Assembly: GCA_016713535.1 (NCBI GenBank)
Contig: JADJOY010000014.1
Location: 186,001-250,000, forward strand
Direction: 5' to 3'
From: Deltaproteobacteria bacterium
GTDB lineage: Bacteria > JADJOY01
Length of the DNA: 64,000 nucleotides
Shown: piece after piece, positions 17,069-25,726 of the stretch
Layout of the letters: each line of letters begins with the position of its first letter
Numbering within the stretch: position 1 is the stretch's first letter
Notes under the pieces: generated by a model
Seen by the model: only the letters and a program-made list of their open reading frames with translations
What the model was told of the DNA's origin: nothing
The model's database searches: none
Program-made: the position numbers and the translations under genes

Positions 17069-18433
17069 TCAGAACCGGAACGTGCCGGTGAGGCCACCGA
17101 CGAGCACGTGGCCACCCATCGTGAAGTTGCCGTAGCCGTCGGCGACCGGGTTCGTCTTGCGGGCGTCACGCTCCTCGAGCATCAGGTACTGGCCGTGGAG
17201 GTCGATGTCGATCGGCCCGCGCACCACCGAGAGCAGGTGCGGGAAGCGCGCGCCGAACCCCACCGCGAAGATGTGCACGTTGGTGTCGGCGAAGTTGTTG
17301 AAGCCCTTGGGTTCGGGAGCCGGTGTCGGGCGGTAGCGATAGCCGCCACGCACGAAGAGCTCCACGTGGTCGTCTTCGTGGAAGCGGTACTCGGTGCCTA
17401 CCGCCGGGATCACGATGTCGTGGAAGTCGGGCGGCGGCAGCCCGAAGTTCGGGTTCTGACCCAGGAGCAACGCGAGCCCGCCCTCGTAGGTGGTGGCGCC
17501 CTCGGGCGACGGCTGCTGGAACGCCGACCACAGCGCGTAGGTCACGTCGAGGGTGAAGAGCAGGTCGTCGGTCGCGTTCCATGCGCCGCCGAGGGTGAAC
17601 TGGTCGGGGCTGAAGAAGCTGAAGACCTGCTGGCGCAGCACGATCTTCGACTCGGGCAGGATCGACACCGGGATGTCGAAGATGTGCAGCGCCTCGATGC
17701 TGACGTCGATCGGCACCTCGTAGAGGGCCTCGTTCTTGGATCGGTAGTCGAAGCCGAAGCGCAGCCCCTCGGTGGGCTTCACCAGCAACCCGGCCACCGG
17801 ATAGAAGCGGCCGTGCTGGGTCGCCGAGATGGTGCCCTCGCTGAAGAGCCCCTCGTTGTCGGGGCGATCCTCGCGCAGCAGGAAGTCGGGCCCGCCGCTC
17901 GAGTCGACGAACAGCGAGATGCCGGCGCCCACCGAGATCCACGGCGCCAGCTCGAAGCAGAACGGGAACATCACCATGGTGCGCTGGTTACGCGCGCCGT
18001 AGAGAACGTACGTGGGCTGGTCGTAGGGGATCGCGAGGGTTCGCGCGACGCGCTTGTCGGGCAGGTGGAAGAGCCCGCCGCCCGACATCTTGATGCCGAA
18101 CGGCAGCTCGAGCGGCGGCGAGACGAAGCCCGCGACGAGCCCGCTGGTGGTGTCCTCGTCGATGTCCTGGCCGTTGATCTCGAGCGTCGGCGGCGCGTAG
18201 AAGTAGCCGACGCTCGCCTCCATCCCGCCGTTTTGCGCGAGGCCGGCCGGGTTGTAGTAGACCGAGCCGAAGTCCTGAACCACCGCGGTCACGGCGCTCG
18301 CCATGCCCGCGGAGCGCGAGCCCACCCCGTAGGCGTCGAACGGGTTGGCGCGCGCGCCCGCGGCGGTGAGCGCGATCGTGAGCGCGACCATCGCCGGTGC
18401 GGCGAGAGGCAGCGAGCGGCGCGCGCGTCTCAC
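17069..18433 (-). CDS. FadL/TodX-family outer-membrane transport protein (second of two)
   Basis: 454 residues from GTG 18433, which overlaps the preceding stop (GTGA), so it is translated with the gene at 18430-19815. Signal peptide ending near GARA, then the OMPP1/FadL N-terminus NPFDAYGVGSRSAGMASAV, with VYYNPAGLA as in the plug or hatch region of FadL barrels. The rest alternates polar and hydrophobic residues, as expected for a 14-strand barrel, and ends LVGGLTGTFRF with a terminal Phe, the outer-membrane insertion signature. It should admit long-chain fatty acids or other hydrophobic substrates, which fits fadI/fadJ and the oxygenase operon elsewhere in the window. Confidence 0.93.
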   Translation of the reverse strand: MRRARRSLPLAAPAMVALTIALTAAGARANPFDAYGVGSRSAGMASAVTAVVQDFGSVYYNPAGLAQNGGMEASVGYFYAPPTLEINGQDIDEDTTSGLVAGFVSPPLELPFGIKMSGGGLFHLPDKRVARTLAIPYDQPTYVLYGARNQRTMVMFPFCFELAPWISVGAGISLFVDSSGGPDFLLREDRPDNEGLFSEGTISATQHGRFYPVAGLLVKPTEGLRFGFDYRSKNEALYEVPIDVSIEALHIFDIPVSILPESKIVLRQQVFSFFSPDQFTLGGAWNATDDLLFTLDVTYALWSAFQQPSPEGATTYEGGLALLLGQNPNFGLPPPDFHDIVIPAVGTEYRFHEDDHVELFVRGGYRYRPTPAPEPKGFNNFADTNVHIFAVGFGARFPHLLSVVRGPIDIDLHGQYLMLEERDARKTNPVADGYGNFTMGGHVLVGGLTGTFRF

Positions 18434-19815
18434 GGCACGCTCGTGTCGGCGCTGATCGCCGCGCCGAGGTAGTAGACGACACCGTCGCCGGTGATCACCG
18501 GCTGGCCGGGGTTGGACGGCGGCACGTCGGCGTCCTTCACTGCCCGGGTCTTGCTCAGGAGCTGCGTCTGGAAGGTCAGGTTGAAGGTCGGGTTCGACTT
18601 CGACACGTCGGTGCCGAAGAGCGTCTTGGCGGTGATGCCGGTGCCGATCCCGAGGATGTGCTTGTCGCCGTCCACGAAGTTCGTGGTGCGGGTCTGCTTG
18701 GGCGCCGGGCTCGGATCGAACGAGTAGCCGCCGCGTAGCCAAAGGTCGACGCTCTCGCCCGCGTACACGCGGTAGTCGGCGCCGATGCGCGGCGTCCAGG
18801 TGTCGCTGAAGTGGGGGTCGATGGCCGGCCCGCTCTTGAGCTCGAGCGGCAGGATCGGGATGTCGATGTCGGTGTCGATCACCAGCGACGGCGACTTGAA
18901 GTTCGAGTAGCGGTTGTAGGCGAGATCGAACGCGATCACTCCGTCGCTGCCGAAGTGGTACGCCGTGCCCAGCGTGTAGGTCTCGGGCGTGTAGAGCAGC
19001 GTCGACGTGAAGTCGAGCTTGAGCGGGATGCCGGAGAGCAGGATCGTGAGCGGGATCTGCAGGTCGAGCTGGTAGCGGTAGCGCCACGTGAAGCCGAAGG
19101 TCCAGTTCTCGAGCGATGAGCTCAGCTCGTTGCCCTTCACGAAGGCGCCCACGTCCGGGGAGAAGAGCGCCTTCGACTCCTGGTCGACGGTGGTGAGGAT
19201 CGACGCCACGCCGTTCAGGCTGCGGATGCCGGGCTTGAGGTCGAGCCCGCCGCCCAGGTCGGCGTTGAAGGTGGCGCCGAAGCCCACCAGGAACCACGGC
19301 AGCGGATCGGTCGCGAAGCCCGCGTGCATGATGTTGGCGCGCGGATACTGCTCGAGCAGCACGAACTGCGGCGTGGTGGCCGCCGGCACCTGCAGCGAGA
19401 GGATGTAGTCGACGGGCTGGAAGTAGTTGTAGCCGAACGCCACCCGGTCCTTGAGCCAGTCGATGAACGGCAGCGTGAACACGAAGCCGAGGTAGAGCCC
19501 GTCGGTGCCGGCGCCGTTCTCGTCGGCTTCGCCCTGGGCGGTGAGGTCCATGTAGGCGTACTGGTAGCCCACGCCCACGCGGGTCGAGGTCTTCTGGATG
19601 ATGCCGGCGGTGTTGGCGTAGGCGCCGGTGAAGTCGTCGGCGACGGCGGTGAAGGCACCCGCCATCGCGGCGTAACGCGGTCCGGGGCCGAAGAGCCGGA
19701 AGTTGGTGGCGGACGCCGCGTGCGGCAGCGCGACCGCTGCGATCAAGGCGAGCGCCACCACGCGAGCGGCGACGCGGGCGTGGCTCGAACGGCGGAGGAA
19801 CGGGCGCAGGTTCAT
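18430..19815 (-). CDS. FadL/TodX-family outer-membrane transport protein (first of two)
   Basis: 461 residues from ATG 19815. Signal peptide to about LPHAASA, then TNFRLFGPGPRYAAMAGAFTAVADDFTGAYANTAGI, the FadL-type N-terminal hatch pattern. Unlike its neighbour it lacks the NPAG tetrad (YANTAGI instead). Barrel-like alternation follows, with conserved late segments shared with the downstream protein (PRIGADYRVYAGESVDLWLRGGY against the neighbour's VGTEYRFHEDDHVELFVRGGY). The two are diverged paralogues in one operon, suggesting partly different hydrophobic substrates. The C-terminus ends in Pro rather than an aromatic residue, which is unusual for a barrel. Confidence 0.92.
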   Translation of the reverse strand: MNLRPFLRRSSHARVAARVVALALIAAVALPHAASATNFRLFGPGPRYAAMAGAFTAVADDFTGAYANTAGIIQKTSTRVGVGYQYAYMDLTAQGEADENGAGTDGLYLGFVFTLPFIDWLKDRVAFGYNYFQPVDYILSLQVPAATTPQFVLLEQYPRANIMHAGFATDPLPWFLVGFGATFNADLGGGLDLKPGIRSLNGVASILTTVDQESKALFSPDVGAFVKGNELSSSLENWTFGFTWRYRYQLDLQIPLTILLSGIPLKLDFTSTLLYTPETYTLGTAYHFGSDGVIAFDLAYNRYSNFKSPSLVIDTDIDIPILPLELKSGPAIDPHFSDTWTPRIGADYRVYAGESVDLWLRGGYSFDPSPAPKQTRTTNFVDGDKHILGIGTGITAKTLFGTDVSKSNPTFNLTFQTQLLSKTRAVKDADVPPSNPGQPVITGDGVVYYLGAAISADTSVP

Positions 19816-19973
19816 CGTTCGGGCGTCAGCCGAGGGCGCGGCGCACGTGAAGCGGGCGGCCAGCACATCGGACGGGCGACCGTTTCTATGCGATCCGCCG
19901 GCTCGGGGGCAACCGTGATCTGGCGCATGGTGTGTCCGGCTGCTCTGCGCTACGGTCGGGGATCGAGGAGCTC

Positions 19974-21488
19974 ATGGCGATTCGCATCGCGTACGGACGC
20001 ATCAACCACGAGACCAACGCGTTCAGCCCGGTCGACACCTCGTTCGAGGCGTTCACCCGCGCCCATTTCCTGGAGGGCGACGCGCTCGCCGCGGCGTGCG
20101 CGCCGGACGGCTACGAGGTGGCGGGCTACGCCAAGAACGCCGAGCTCTCGGGGCTCGTCGCCGCGCTCGACGAGCGCCGCGGCGAGGTCGAGGGCGTGCC
20201 CTTGCTCAGCGCGTGGGCGATCCCGTCCGGCCCGCTCGCGGAGGAGGCGTTCGAGACCGTGACGGCGCGCCTCCTCGAGCGGCTGCGCGCGGCGGGGAAG
20301 GTGGACGGCGTCTTCCTGTCGCTCCACGGCGCCATGACCACCCGCCACGATCCGCACCCCGAGGCGCGCCTGCTCGAGGCGGTGCGCCGCGAGCTCGGGC
20401 CCGACGTGCCGCTCGCGGTGTCCTTCGACCTCCACGCGCAGCTCTGCGCGAAGAAGCTCGCGCCGGTCACGTTCGCGTGCGCCTACCGCACCAACCCGCA
20501 CCGCGACCACGCCCGCACCGGGCGGCGCGCGGGGCGCATCCTGATCGACACCGCGCTCGGCAAGGTGAGGCCGGTGTACCGCTGGCGGACGCTGCCGATG
20601 GTGCTGGGCGGCGGCACCACGGTCGACCTGCTGCCGACGATGCGGCCGATCTTCCGCCGCATGAGCCGGATGGAGCGCGAGCCGCGCGTCCTCGACGCGA
20701 GCCTGTGCATGGTCCACCTGTGGAACGACGACCCCGAGATCGGCTGGAGCGCGCACGTGATCACCGACGGCGACGCGGCGCTCGCCGATCGCCTCGCCGA
20801 CGAGCTGGCCGACAGCGCGTGGGGTGTCCGCGAGGTGATGCCGCCGGCGTTTCCGGGCGCGCTCGAGGCGCTCGAGGAGGCTCGCGCGGCGCGGCTCGCG
20901 CGGCGGCTCGGCGTGGTGTGCCTGTCCGACGCGAGCGACGTGGTCGCGGCGGGCGCGACCGGCGAGAACACGAACCTGCTGCGCGCTCTCCTCGAGCACG
21001 GGCAGGGGATGGTGAGCTACGCGCCGATCCTCGACACGAGCGTGGCGGTCGAGCTGGCGGGGCGGGCGCCTGGCAGCGCGGTGGACGTCGAGGTGGGCGG
21101 GAAGATCGATCCCCTCACCAACCCGCCGCTTCGTGTGCGCGGGCGATTGCTCGCGACCCAGGTCCGTGAGCCGTTCGGCCACGTCGCGGTGCTCGACCTC
21201 GGTCACGTGAAGCTGGTGGTGACCGAGCACACGCCGATCGTCATGAAGCCCGCCTTCTATCGAGACGCCGGGCTCGATCCGTGGAAGGCCGACATCCTGG
21301 TGGTGAAGAGCTTCTTCCACTTCCGCATCTACTTCGCGGCGATCAACCGGCGCACGATCTACGTGCGCACGCTCGGGCTCACGGACGTGGACCGCGCCCT
21401 CGGCCTCACCTTCGACGGGCCGGTCCACCCCAAGGACAAGGTCGACGACTGGCGCCCCGCCGACCGCCGCCGCCGCGGGGTGGCGTAG
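19974..21488 (+). CDS. M81-family metallopeptidase (MlrC-like)
   Basis: 504 residues from ATG 19974, with GAGGAG just upstream. The start IAYGRINHETNAFSP matches the DUF1485/M81 N-terminus. It continues with FLSLHGAMTTRHDPHPEARLLEAVR, AVSFDLHAQL and ACAYRTNPHRDHARTG, which carry the likely metal-binding His/Asp residues. The MlrC C-terminal domain ends with VVKSFFHFRIYF. MlrC of Sphingomonas degrades linearised microcystin; most family members have no tested substrate. Length is typical. The gene is not obviously in an operon. It is the only peptidase candidate in the window and is cytoplasmic by sequence, with no signal peptide. Confidence 0.9.
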   Translation: MAIRIAYGRINHETNAFSPVDTSFEAFTRAHFLEGDALAAACAPDGYEVAGYAKNAELSGLVAALDERRGEVEGVPLLSAWAIPSGPLAEEAFETVTARLLERLRAAGKVDGVFLSLHGAMTTRHDPHPEARLLEAVRRELGPDVPLAVSFDLHAQLCAKKLAPVTFACAYRTNPHRDHARTGRRAGRILIDTALGKVRPVYRWRTLPMVLGGGTTVDLLPTMRPIFRRMSRMEREPRVLDASLCMVHLWNDDPEIGWSAHVITDGDAALADRLADELADSAWGVREVMPPAFPGALEALEEARAARLARRLGVVCLSDASDVVAAGATGENTNLLRALLEHGQGMVSYAPILDTSVAVELAGRAPGSAVDVEVGGKIDPLTNPPLRVRGRLLATQVREPFGHVAVLDLGHVKLVVTEHTPIVMKPAFYRDAGLDPWKADILVVKSFFHFRIYFAAINRRTIYVRTLGLTDVDRALGLTFDGPVHPKDKVDDWRPADRRRRGVA

Positions 21489-21848
21489 TCGCGCGTGGTC
21501 GGCGGGTCACGCGTCGGCGGAATCGTCGATGCCCGCCCGGTCCGGAGGGGCACGCGTCGCGTGCCCGGCGATACGACGGGGCCCGAGCGTCGCCGCACAC
21601 GCCGATCCCTGTACGGTCCCGATCGATCCCTATCTGGAGGGCGCGCCGGGGCCGCGGACCGCCGGGCGGCGGTCCCTCCGACGGCGGCGCCGCGTTGCCC
21701 GGGCCAGACCAGCCGCGCGTCCGGGGAGGTGCACGCGTCGCGTGCCCGGCGCTACGCCCCGGTGCGAGCGCCGGCGGGATCGCCGATCCCCGCACGATGC
21801 CTCGCCCGGTATGGAGGGCCCGCCTCCGGCGGGCCGCCTACGAAAGCG
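21489..21848. repeat. Intergenic cluster of GGAG palindromes
   Basis: No gene is seen in these 360 bp. Plus-strand GGAG palindromes start at 21544 (GGAGGGGCACGCGTCGCGTG), 21636, 21725 (close variant of the first) and 21813 (GGAGGGCCCGCCTCCGGCGG). One minus-strand copy ends with CTCC at 21679. The first and third copies share the flank GCGCTACG/GCGATACG after the hairpin. Confidence 0.75.
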
Positions 21849-22277
21849 TCACGTAGCGCGGGCGAGCCACGCGACGAGCTGCGTATGCGGCACGACGCCC
21901 GCTTGCTGCTGCACGACCCGCCCACCCCGGAGCACCACGAAGTTCGGGATGCTACGCACGCCGTAGCGCGCGGCCACCTCGGGGTGGCGCTCGGTGTCGA
22001 CCTTGAGCACCAGCGCGCGACCGGCGGTGTCGTGGGCAGCGCGCTTCACCTCGGGCGCCGCCGTCCGGCACGGGCCGCACCAGTCCGCCCAGAAGTCCAC
22101 CAGCACCGGAACCGACGCGCCCTGCACGATCTCGTCGAAGGTCGCGGCGTCGGCGTCGATCGGCTCCGCCACCGGAGCGAGCTCACCCTTGCACGCGCCG
22201 CACCGCCCGGCGCTGGCGAGGTGCTTGGCGGGGATGCGGTTGGGCTTGTGGCAGAACGGGCAGGCGCGGATCACCAT
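21849..22277 (-). CDS. trxC: Thioredoxin 2 (TrxC) with N-terminal zinc ribbon
   Basis: 142 residues. The N-terminus has two CxxC pairs, Cys6-x2-Cys9 (ACPFCHKPNR) and Cys26-x2-Cys29 (RCGACKGE), as in the zinc-binding extension of E. coli Trx2. The thioredoxin domain follows with DFWADWCGPC (active Cys67 and Cys70) and the cis-Pro segment RSIPNFVVLRGG. It should reduce protein disulfides in the cytoplasm; zinc release on oxidation is known for Trx2. Length equals that of E. coli TrxC within a few residues. It stands alone between intergenic repeats. Confidence 0.95.
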   Translation of the reverse strand: MVIRACPFCHKPNRIPAKHLASAGRCGACKGELAPVAEPIDADAATFDEIVQGASVPVLVDFWADWCGPCRTAAPEVKRAAHDTAGRALVLKVDTERHPEVAARYGVRSIPNFVVLRGGRVVQQQAGVVPHTQLVAWLARAT

Positions 22278-22348
22278 CGGCCTCGCTTTCGTGGCTTCCG
22301 CTCGAACGTGGCCACGGAAAGTGCCCCGTCAAGCCGGCCGGCCGGCGC

Positions 22349-23149
22349 TCACAGCGGCCACGTGAGTGCGAGCGCGAACCCGCGCGTCGACGGCGCCAGG
22401 CTCACCGAGGGCCAGCCGTCTCCCTCGTCCGGCCCGAGGAACGCGTCGGCAGCGAACGAGCCGAGGAAGTGGCCAATCGCCGCGCCCGCGAGGACGTCGG
22501 ACGGGAAGTGCTTGCCGGCCTCGATCCGTCCCCACCCGGCCGCACCAGCGAGGACGTAGGCCGCGGCGTCGAGCCCGACGCGCGCGGGCTCGCTGACCGC
22601 GAGCGCCTCGACGTTGCGCGTGGTGCCCGCGGTCAGCGCGAAGGCGAGGCTCGCGTGCCCCGACGGGAAGCTCGCGCGATCCTCGCCGTTCGGGCGGAGC
22701 CGATCCGTCGCCTCCTTGAGGCCCAGGCTCAGACCACCGGTCACGCCCACGGCGAGGCCCTCGACCGCGAGCCGCTCGCCGCGTTCCCGCCACGGCGACC
22801 CGGCGTCGACGCTCGGCTCGACGGCGAGCGCGCTCCCGGCCATCGCGGCGGCGAGCACACCGTCGAGGACGGTGCTGGCGTCGTCCGCGGCGCGCGCGGA
22901 GCCGTAGATCGGGGTGTGGCGCATCGCCCAGCGCGACGCACGCTCGTCGAGGTCGTCGAGCGCGAACACCACGGCGCCCAGCGCCGTGGCCCACGTCGCC
23001 GGATGCAGCGCCGCCTGGAGCGCCGCCTCGCCGGCTTGCGCCGGGGATGGCAGTCGCGCCCCGTAGCCAGGCATGGCCGGATCCGCGCGCAGCCCCGAGC
23101 ACGCGGCCGTGGTGATCACGAACGAGAGGCAGAGAGGGCGTACGCGCAC
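22349..23149 (-). CDS. PAP2-family phosphatase, lipoprotein
   Basis: 266 residues from GTG 23149, which gives a signal peptide and lipobox TTAAC. Longer upstream starts read through intergenic repeats and are not used. The three PAP2 motifs are present: KEATDRLRPNG (KxxxxxxRP), FPSGHAS (PSGH) and GRIEAGKHFPSDVLAGAAIG (the R-x5-H-x3-D type). It should hydrolyse phosphate esters such as undecaprenyl diphosphate or phosphatidic acid at the outer face of the inner membrane or in the periplasm. Most PAP2 enzymes have six membrane helices; here the lipid anchor and moderate hydrophobicity suggest a more soluble form, like some class A acid phosphatases. Confidence 0.9.
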   Translation of the reverse strand: MRVRPLCLSFVITTAACSGLRADPAMPGYGARLPSPAQAGEAALQAALHPATWATALGAVVFALDDLDERASRWAMRHTPIYGSARAADDASTVLDGVLAAAMAGSALAVEPSVDAGSPWRERGERLAVEGLAVGVTGGLSLGLKEATDRLRPNGEDRASFPSGHASLAFALTAGTTRNVEALAVSEPARVGLDAAAYVLAGAAGWGRIEAGKHFPSDVLAGAAIGHFLGSFAADAFLGPDEGDGWPSVSLAPSTRGFALALTWPL

Positions 23150-23824
23150 TGGAGGTTCCGGCTGGAGCGGGTGCCGAGCATGCGCGGTCGGATGACGGAT
23201 CGGCGAGGAGGTCCACGAGCTGCGGACAGATCGGTACGTCCCGGCGATGCGCTGAAGGACTCGAGCGCGAACCAGGCGCTCGCGGGGGGAGGGAGCCCCC
23301 CACCCCCGCGCTACGCCCCCGCCGGGATCGCCGGAGTGGCCCACGAAGCGAGTGATTCTACCCGCGCCACGGCGCGCGGCGCGGTGCCGCGCCGGATTCA
23401 GGACGGGGCGGGGTCTTGGAAAGACCCCGCGGAAACAAGGGCGGGGGCCTGAAAAGCCGCTCTGTTAGCCGAAGTCGTTACTCGCGATTCCGGCCCGGTC
23501 GCCGACGGGACTCGCCGATGGGCGCGTCGCAGCGCGACGCCACGAGCGTAAGCCGAGTGCCTTGGGGTTGGCCTGCCGGGATCGAACGGTGTCGCGGTGT
23601 AGCGCCCTCGCGTATCGCCGGGCACGCGACGCGTGCCCCTCCGTCCGGAGCCCGCACTCACTCGGATCGGGACGCGGGCCCGAGCGGCATCCCGGATCGC
23701 GGAACGACCGGGTTCGCCAGGTGGCGCGTCGCAGCGCGACGCCACGAGCGAAGCGAGTGCCTCGGGTGGGCCCCGCCCGGATTCACTCCCGGCGGGCGGG
23801 GGGCTGGAACAGCCCCCCGAAAGC
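23150..23824. repeat. Intergenic repeat field
   Basis: No gene is supported in these 675 bp. Contents: a minus-strand GTAGCG palindrome ending CGCTAC at 23314; a hairpin GGGGTCTTGGAAAGACCCC near 23411-23429; a minus-strand GGAG palindrome at 23620-23642; and a block of about 40 bases at 23521-23561 repeated almost exactly at 23723-23761 (GGCGCGTCGCAGCGCGACGC, then CACGAGCG). It ends with the hairpin GGGGGGCTGGAACAGCCCCC at 23800-23819, five bases from the end of the HEAT-repeat gene. Confidence 0.7.
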
Positions 23825-24727
23825 TCAGTTCAGCTTGTCGTGGTGCGCCTTCTTGGCGGAGGCGAGCGCGGCCTGGCGGACCTCGGCGTCGTCGTCGCGC
23901 AGCGCCTTGAGCATCGCCGTCGCTGCTTCGCGCGAGGCGGGGCCGATTCGTCCCAGCGCCCGTGCGGCCAGTGCGCGCACAGCGGCCTCGGGGCTGGTGA
24001 GCGCGTCGGCGAGGATCGGCACCGCGGCGCGTGCGTCGCCGCCGAAGGTGCTGAGCGCGCTCGCGGCGTGGAGGCGCACGCGCGCATCGGCGTCGCCGAG
24101 GGCGCGCCGCACCGCGTCCTCCGTCGAAGCGGCCCGCTCTCCGATCGCCGCGAGCGAGCGCGCCGCGGTGAGTCGCACCGACGGTTCGGCGTCGGCGAGC
24201 GCACCGGCGAGCGCGGTCACCGCCGGCGCGCCGATTTTCCCGAGCGCCCACACCGCGCGCTGCCGCACCTCGAGGTCACCGTCCCCGAGCAGCCGCGCGA
24301 GGCCGGCGGTGGCGGGCTCGGCGTCGCGTGCCAGGCAGCCGAGCGCTTGAGCGGCGACGCGCCGGAGATCGGCCCGCTGGGCGTCGAGGAGCGCGACCAG
24401 CGCCGGGATCGCGCTCGCGCCCATGGTCCCGATCGCGCGCGCCGCGGCGTCCCGGACGTCTTCGGTCGGGTCGTCGAGGAGCGCCAGCAGCGGTTCGGGA
24501 ACGGCGCGCGAGGAGCGCCCGATCCGCCCCAGCGCCGCACCCGCGGCCTCGCGTGCCGCGGGGCTGCCCGAGCGCACCACCTCCACCAGCCCGGGCACCG
24601 CGGCGTCGCCGAGCCTGCCGAGGGCGAGCGCCGCGCTCACCCGCCACTCGGCCTCGCCGTGCTCGAGATCGTCGAGGAGGGTGCGGATGCGCTCTGCGCT
24701 GGAGGGTGCGGGGTGCGGCTCGGTCAT
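23825..24727 (-). CDS. HEAT-repeat protein (PBS-lyase type)
   Basis: 300 residues made almost wholly of about eight tandem HEAT units of ~30 residues, each like ALGRLGDAAVPGLVEVVR or ALGRIG followed by DPTEDVRDAAARAIGTMG. These are EZ/PBS-lyase-type HEAT repeats, which form a curved helical scaffold for protein-protein contact. No signal peptide or membrane helix is seen, so it should be cytoplasmic. Related proteins act as phycobilin lyase-like chaperones, kinase scaffolds or iron-cluster helpers, but none of these is indicated here. The C-terminus ends AKKAHHDKLN. It is divergent from the cytochrome c gene at 24893 with about 165 bp between starts. Confidence 0.9.
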   Translation of the reverse strand: MTEPHPAPSSAERIRTLLDDLEHGEAEWRVSAALALGRLGDAAVPGLVEVVRSGSPAAREAAGAALGRIGRSSRAVPEPLLALLDDPTEDVRDAAARAIGTMGASAIPALVALLDAQRADLRRVAAQALGCLARDAEPATAGLARLLGDGDLEVRQRAVWALGKIGAPAVTALAGALADAEPSVRLTAARSLAAIGERAASTEDAVRRALGDADARVRLHAASALSTFGGDARAAVPILADALTSPEAAVRALAARALGRIGPASREAATAMLKALRDDDAEVRQAALASAKKAHHDKLN

Positions 24728-24892
24728 CGACGTCCAATGTCCGCGGCTGGCAGGAATCGGCGGCGTTTCGGATGATGGCGCGCCTCCGCACGGTCGAGCC
24801 GGCGCCTGCTCGGCTCGCGATCCGGGGGTGGCGTGGCCCGCGCCTTGAACCTAACATCGTGCCGGTGGTCCAACCTCAGGAGGAAACGACGG

Positions 24893-25498
24893 ATGGAGAT
24901 TCTCGATCGGAAGTGGGCCCGTGCGACGCGGGCCGCGGTGACCGGTCTGTTGGTGTCGGCCTCGGCGGCGCTCGCGGCGTCGCACGCCGAGACCAACATG
25001 CAGGCGAAGCCCGCCGACCTCGTGGCGCGCGGTGAATATCTCGCCACCATCACGGGCTGCGGCGATTGCCACACACCCGGCACGTTCTACGGCGCGCCCG
25101 ACATGACCCGGAAGTTCTCCGGCAGCGAGCTCGGCTGGCAGGGGCCGTGGGGCGTGAGCTACGCCCGCAACCTGACCCCCGACAAGGAGACGGGCATCGG
25201 TTCGTGGACCGACGAGCAGATCATCACCGCCATCCGACAGGGCCGGCGGCCCGACGGTGCCGCGGTACTGCCGCCGATGCCGTGGCCGGACTTCGCGGCC
25301 ATGACCGACGACGACGTGAAGGCCATCGTGGCGTACCTGCGGTCGGTGCCGCCGATTCGCCACGCCGTGCCGGCGGTGATCCCCCCGGGCAAGCCGGTGA
25401 CGGGTGCGTATCTGACCTTCCCGCCGCCGCCGGCGTGGGATGCGCCGCGCACTCCACCGGCTGGTGCCCCGCCCGCGGCTGCGCCCGCGGCGAAGTGA
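24893..25498 (+). CDS. Secreted monohaem cytochrome c
   Basis: 201 residues from ATG 24893, with a strong AGGAGGAAA at 24878-24886. Signal peptide to about LAASHA. One haem site, Cys56-x2-Cys59-His60 (ITGCGDCHTPGTF). LPPMPWPDFAAMTDDDVKAIVAYL supplies a likely Met ligand and the terminal helix of class I cytochromes. The fold resembles the cytochrome subunit of alcohol/aldehyde or gluconate dehydrogenases and stand-alone periplasmic electron carriers. The C-terminal tail is Pro/Ala-rich. No partner dehydrogenase is adjacent. It could carry electrons in the periplasm. Confidence 0.93.
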   Translation: MEILDRKWARATRAAVTGLLVSASAALAASHAETNMQAKPADLVARGEYLATITGCGDCHTPGTFYGAPDMTRKFSGSELGWQGPWGVSYARNLTPDKETGIGSWTDEQIITAIRQGRRPDGAAVLPPMPWPDFAAMTDDDVKAIVAYLRSVPPIRHAVPAVIPPGKPVTGAYLTFPPPPAWDAPRTPPAGAPPAAAPAAK

Positions 25499-25516
25499 GG
25501 GCCGCGTCGTGGGTTC

Positions 25517-25717
25517 GGGAGGGCTGACGCCCTCCCCTACACTCCCCGGCGGTCTCGAATCGGTTCCTGGCGCCCGGCGACGGGGAATGGAACCCCCGTC
25601 GCTACGACTTCCGCGCCAATCCCGAACGGAGGGATGGGCACGTGCCGCGTGCCCGGCGATCGGTGTTTCGGAGGGACGGCCTCCTGGCCGTCCGGCCCGC
25701 CGGGAGGCGGGCCCTCC
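25517..25717. repeat. Cluster of GTAG and GGAG palindromes
   Basis: Minus-strand GTAG palindromes end at 25540 (GAGGGCTGACGCCCTCCC) and 25605 (CGGGGAATGGAACCCCCGTC). Plus-strand GGAG copies start at 25628 and 25670, the last paired with an inverted partner ending CCCTCC at 25717. The 25517-25540 copy is identical, as reverse complement, to 42568-42591 inside the MFS gene. The 228 bp gap holds no gene. Confidence 0.75.
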
Positions 25718-25726
25718 GAGGGGGAC

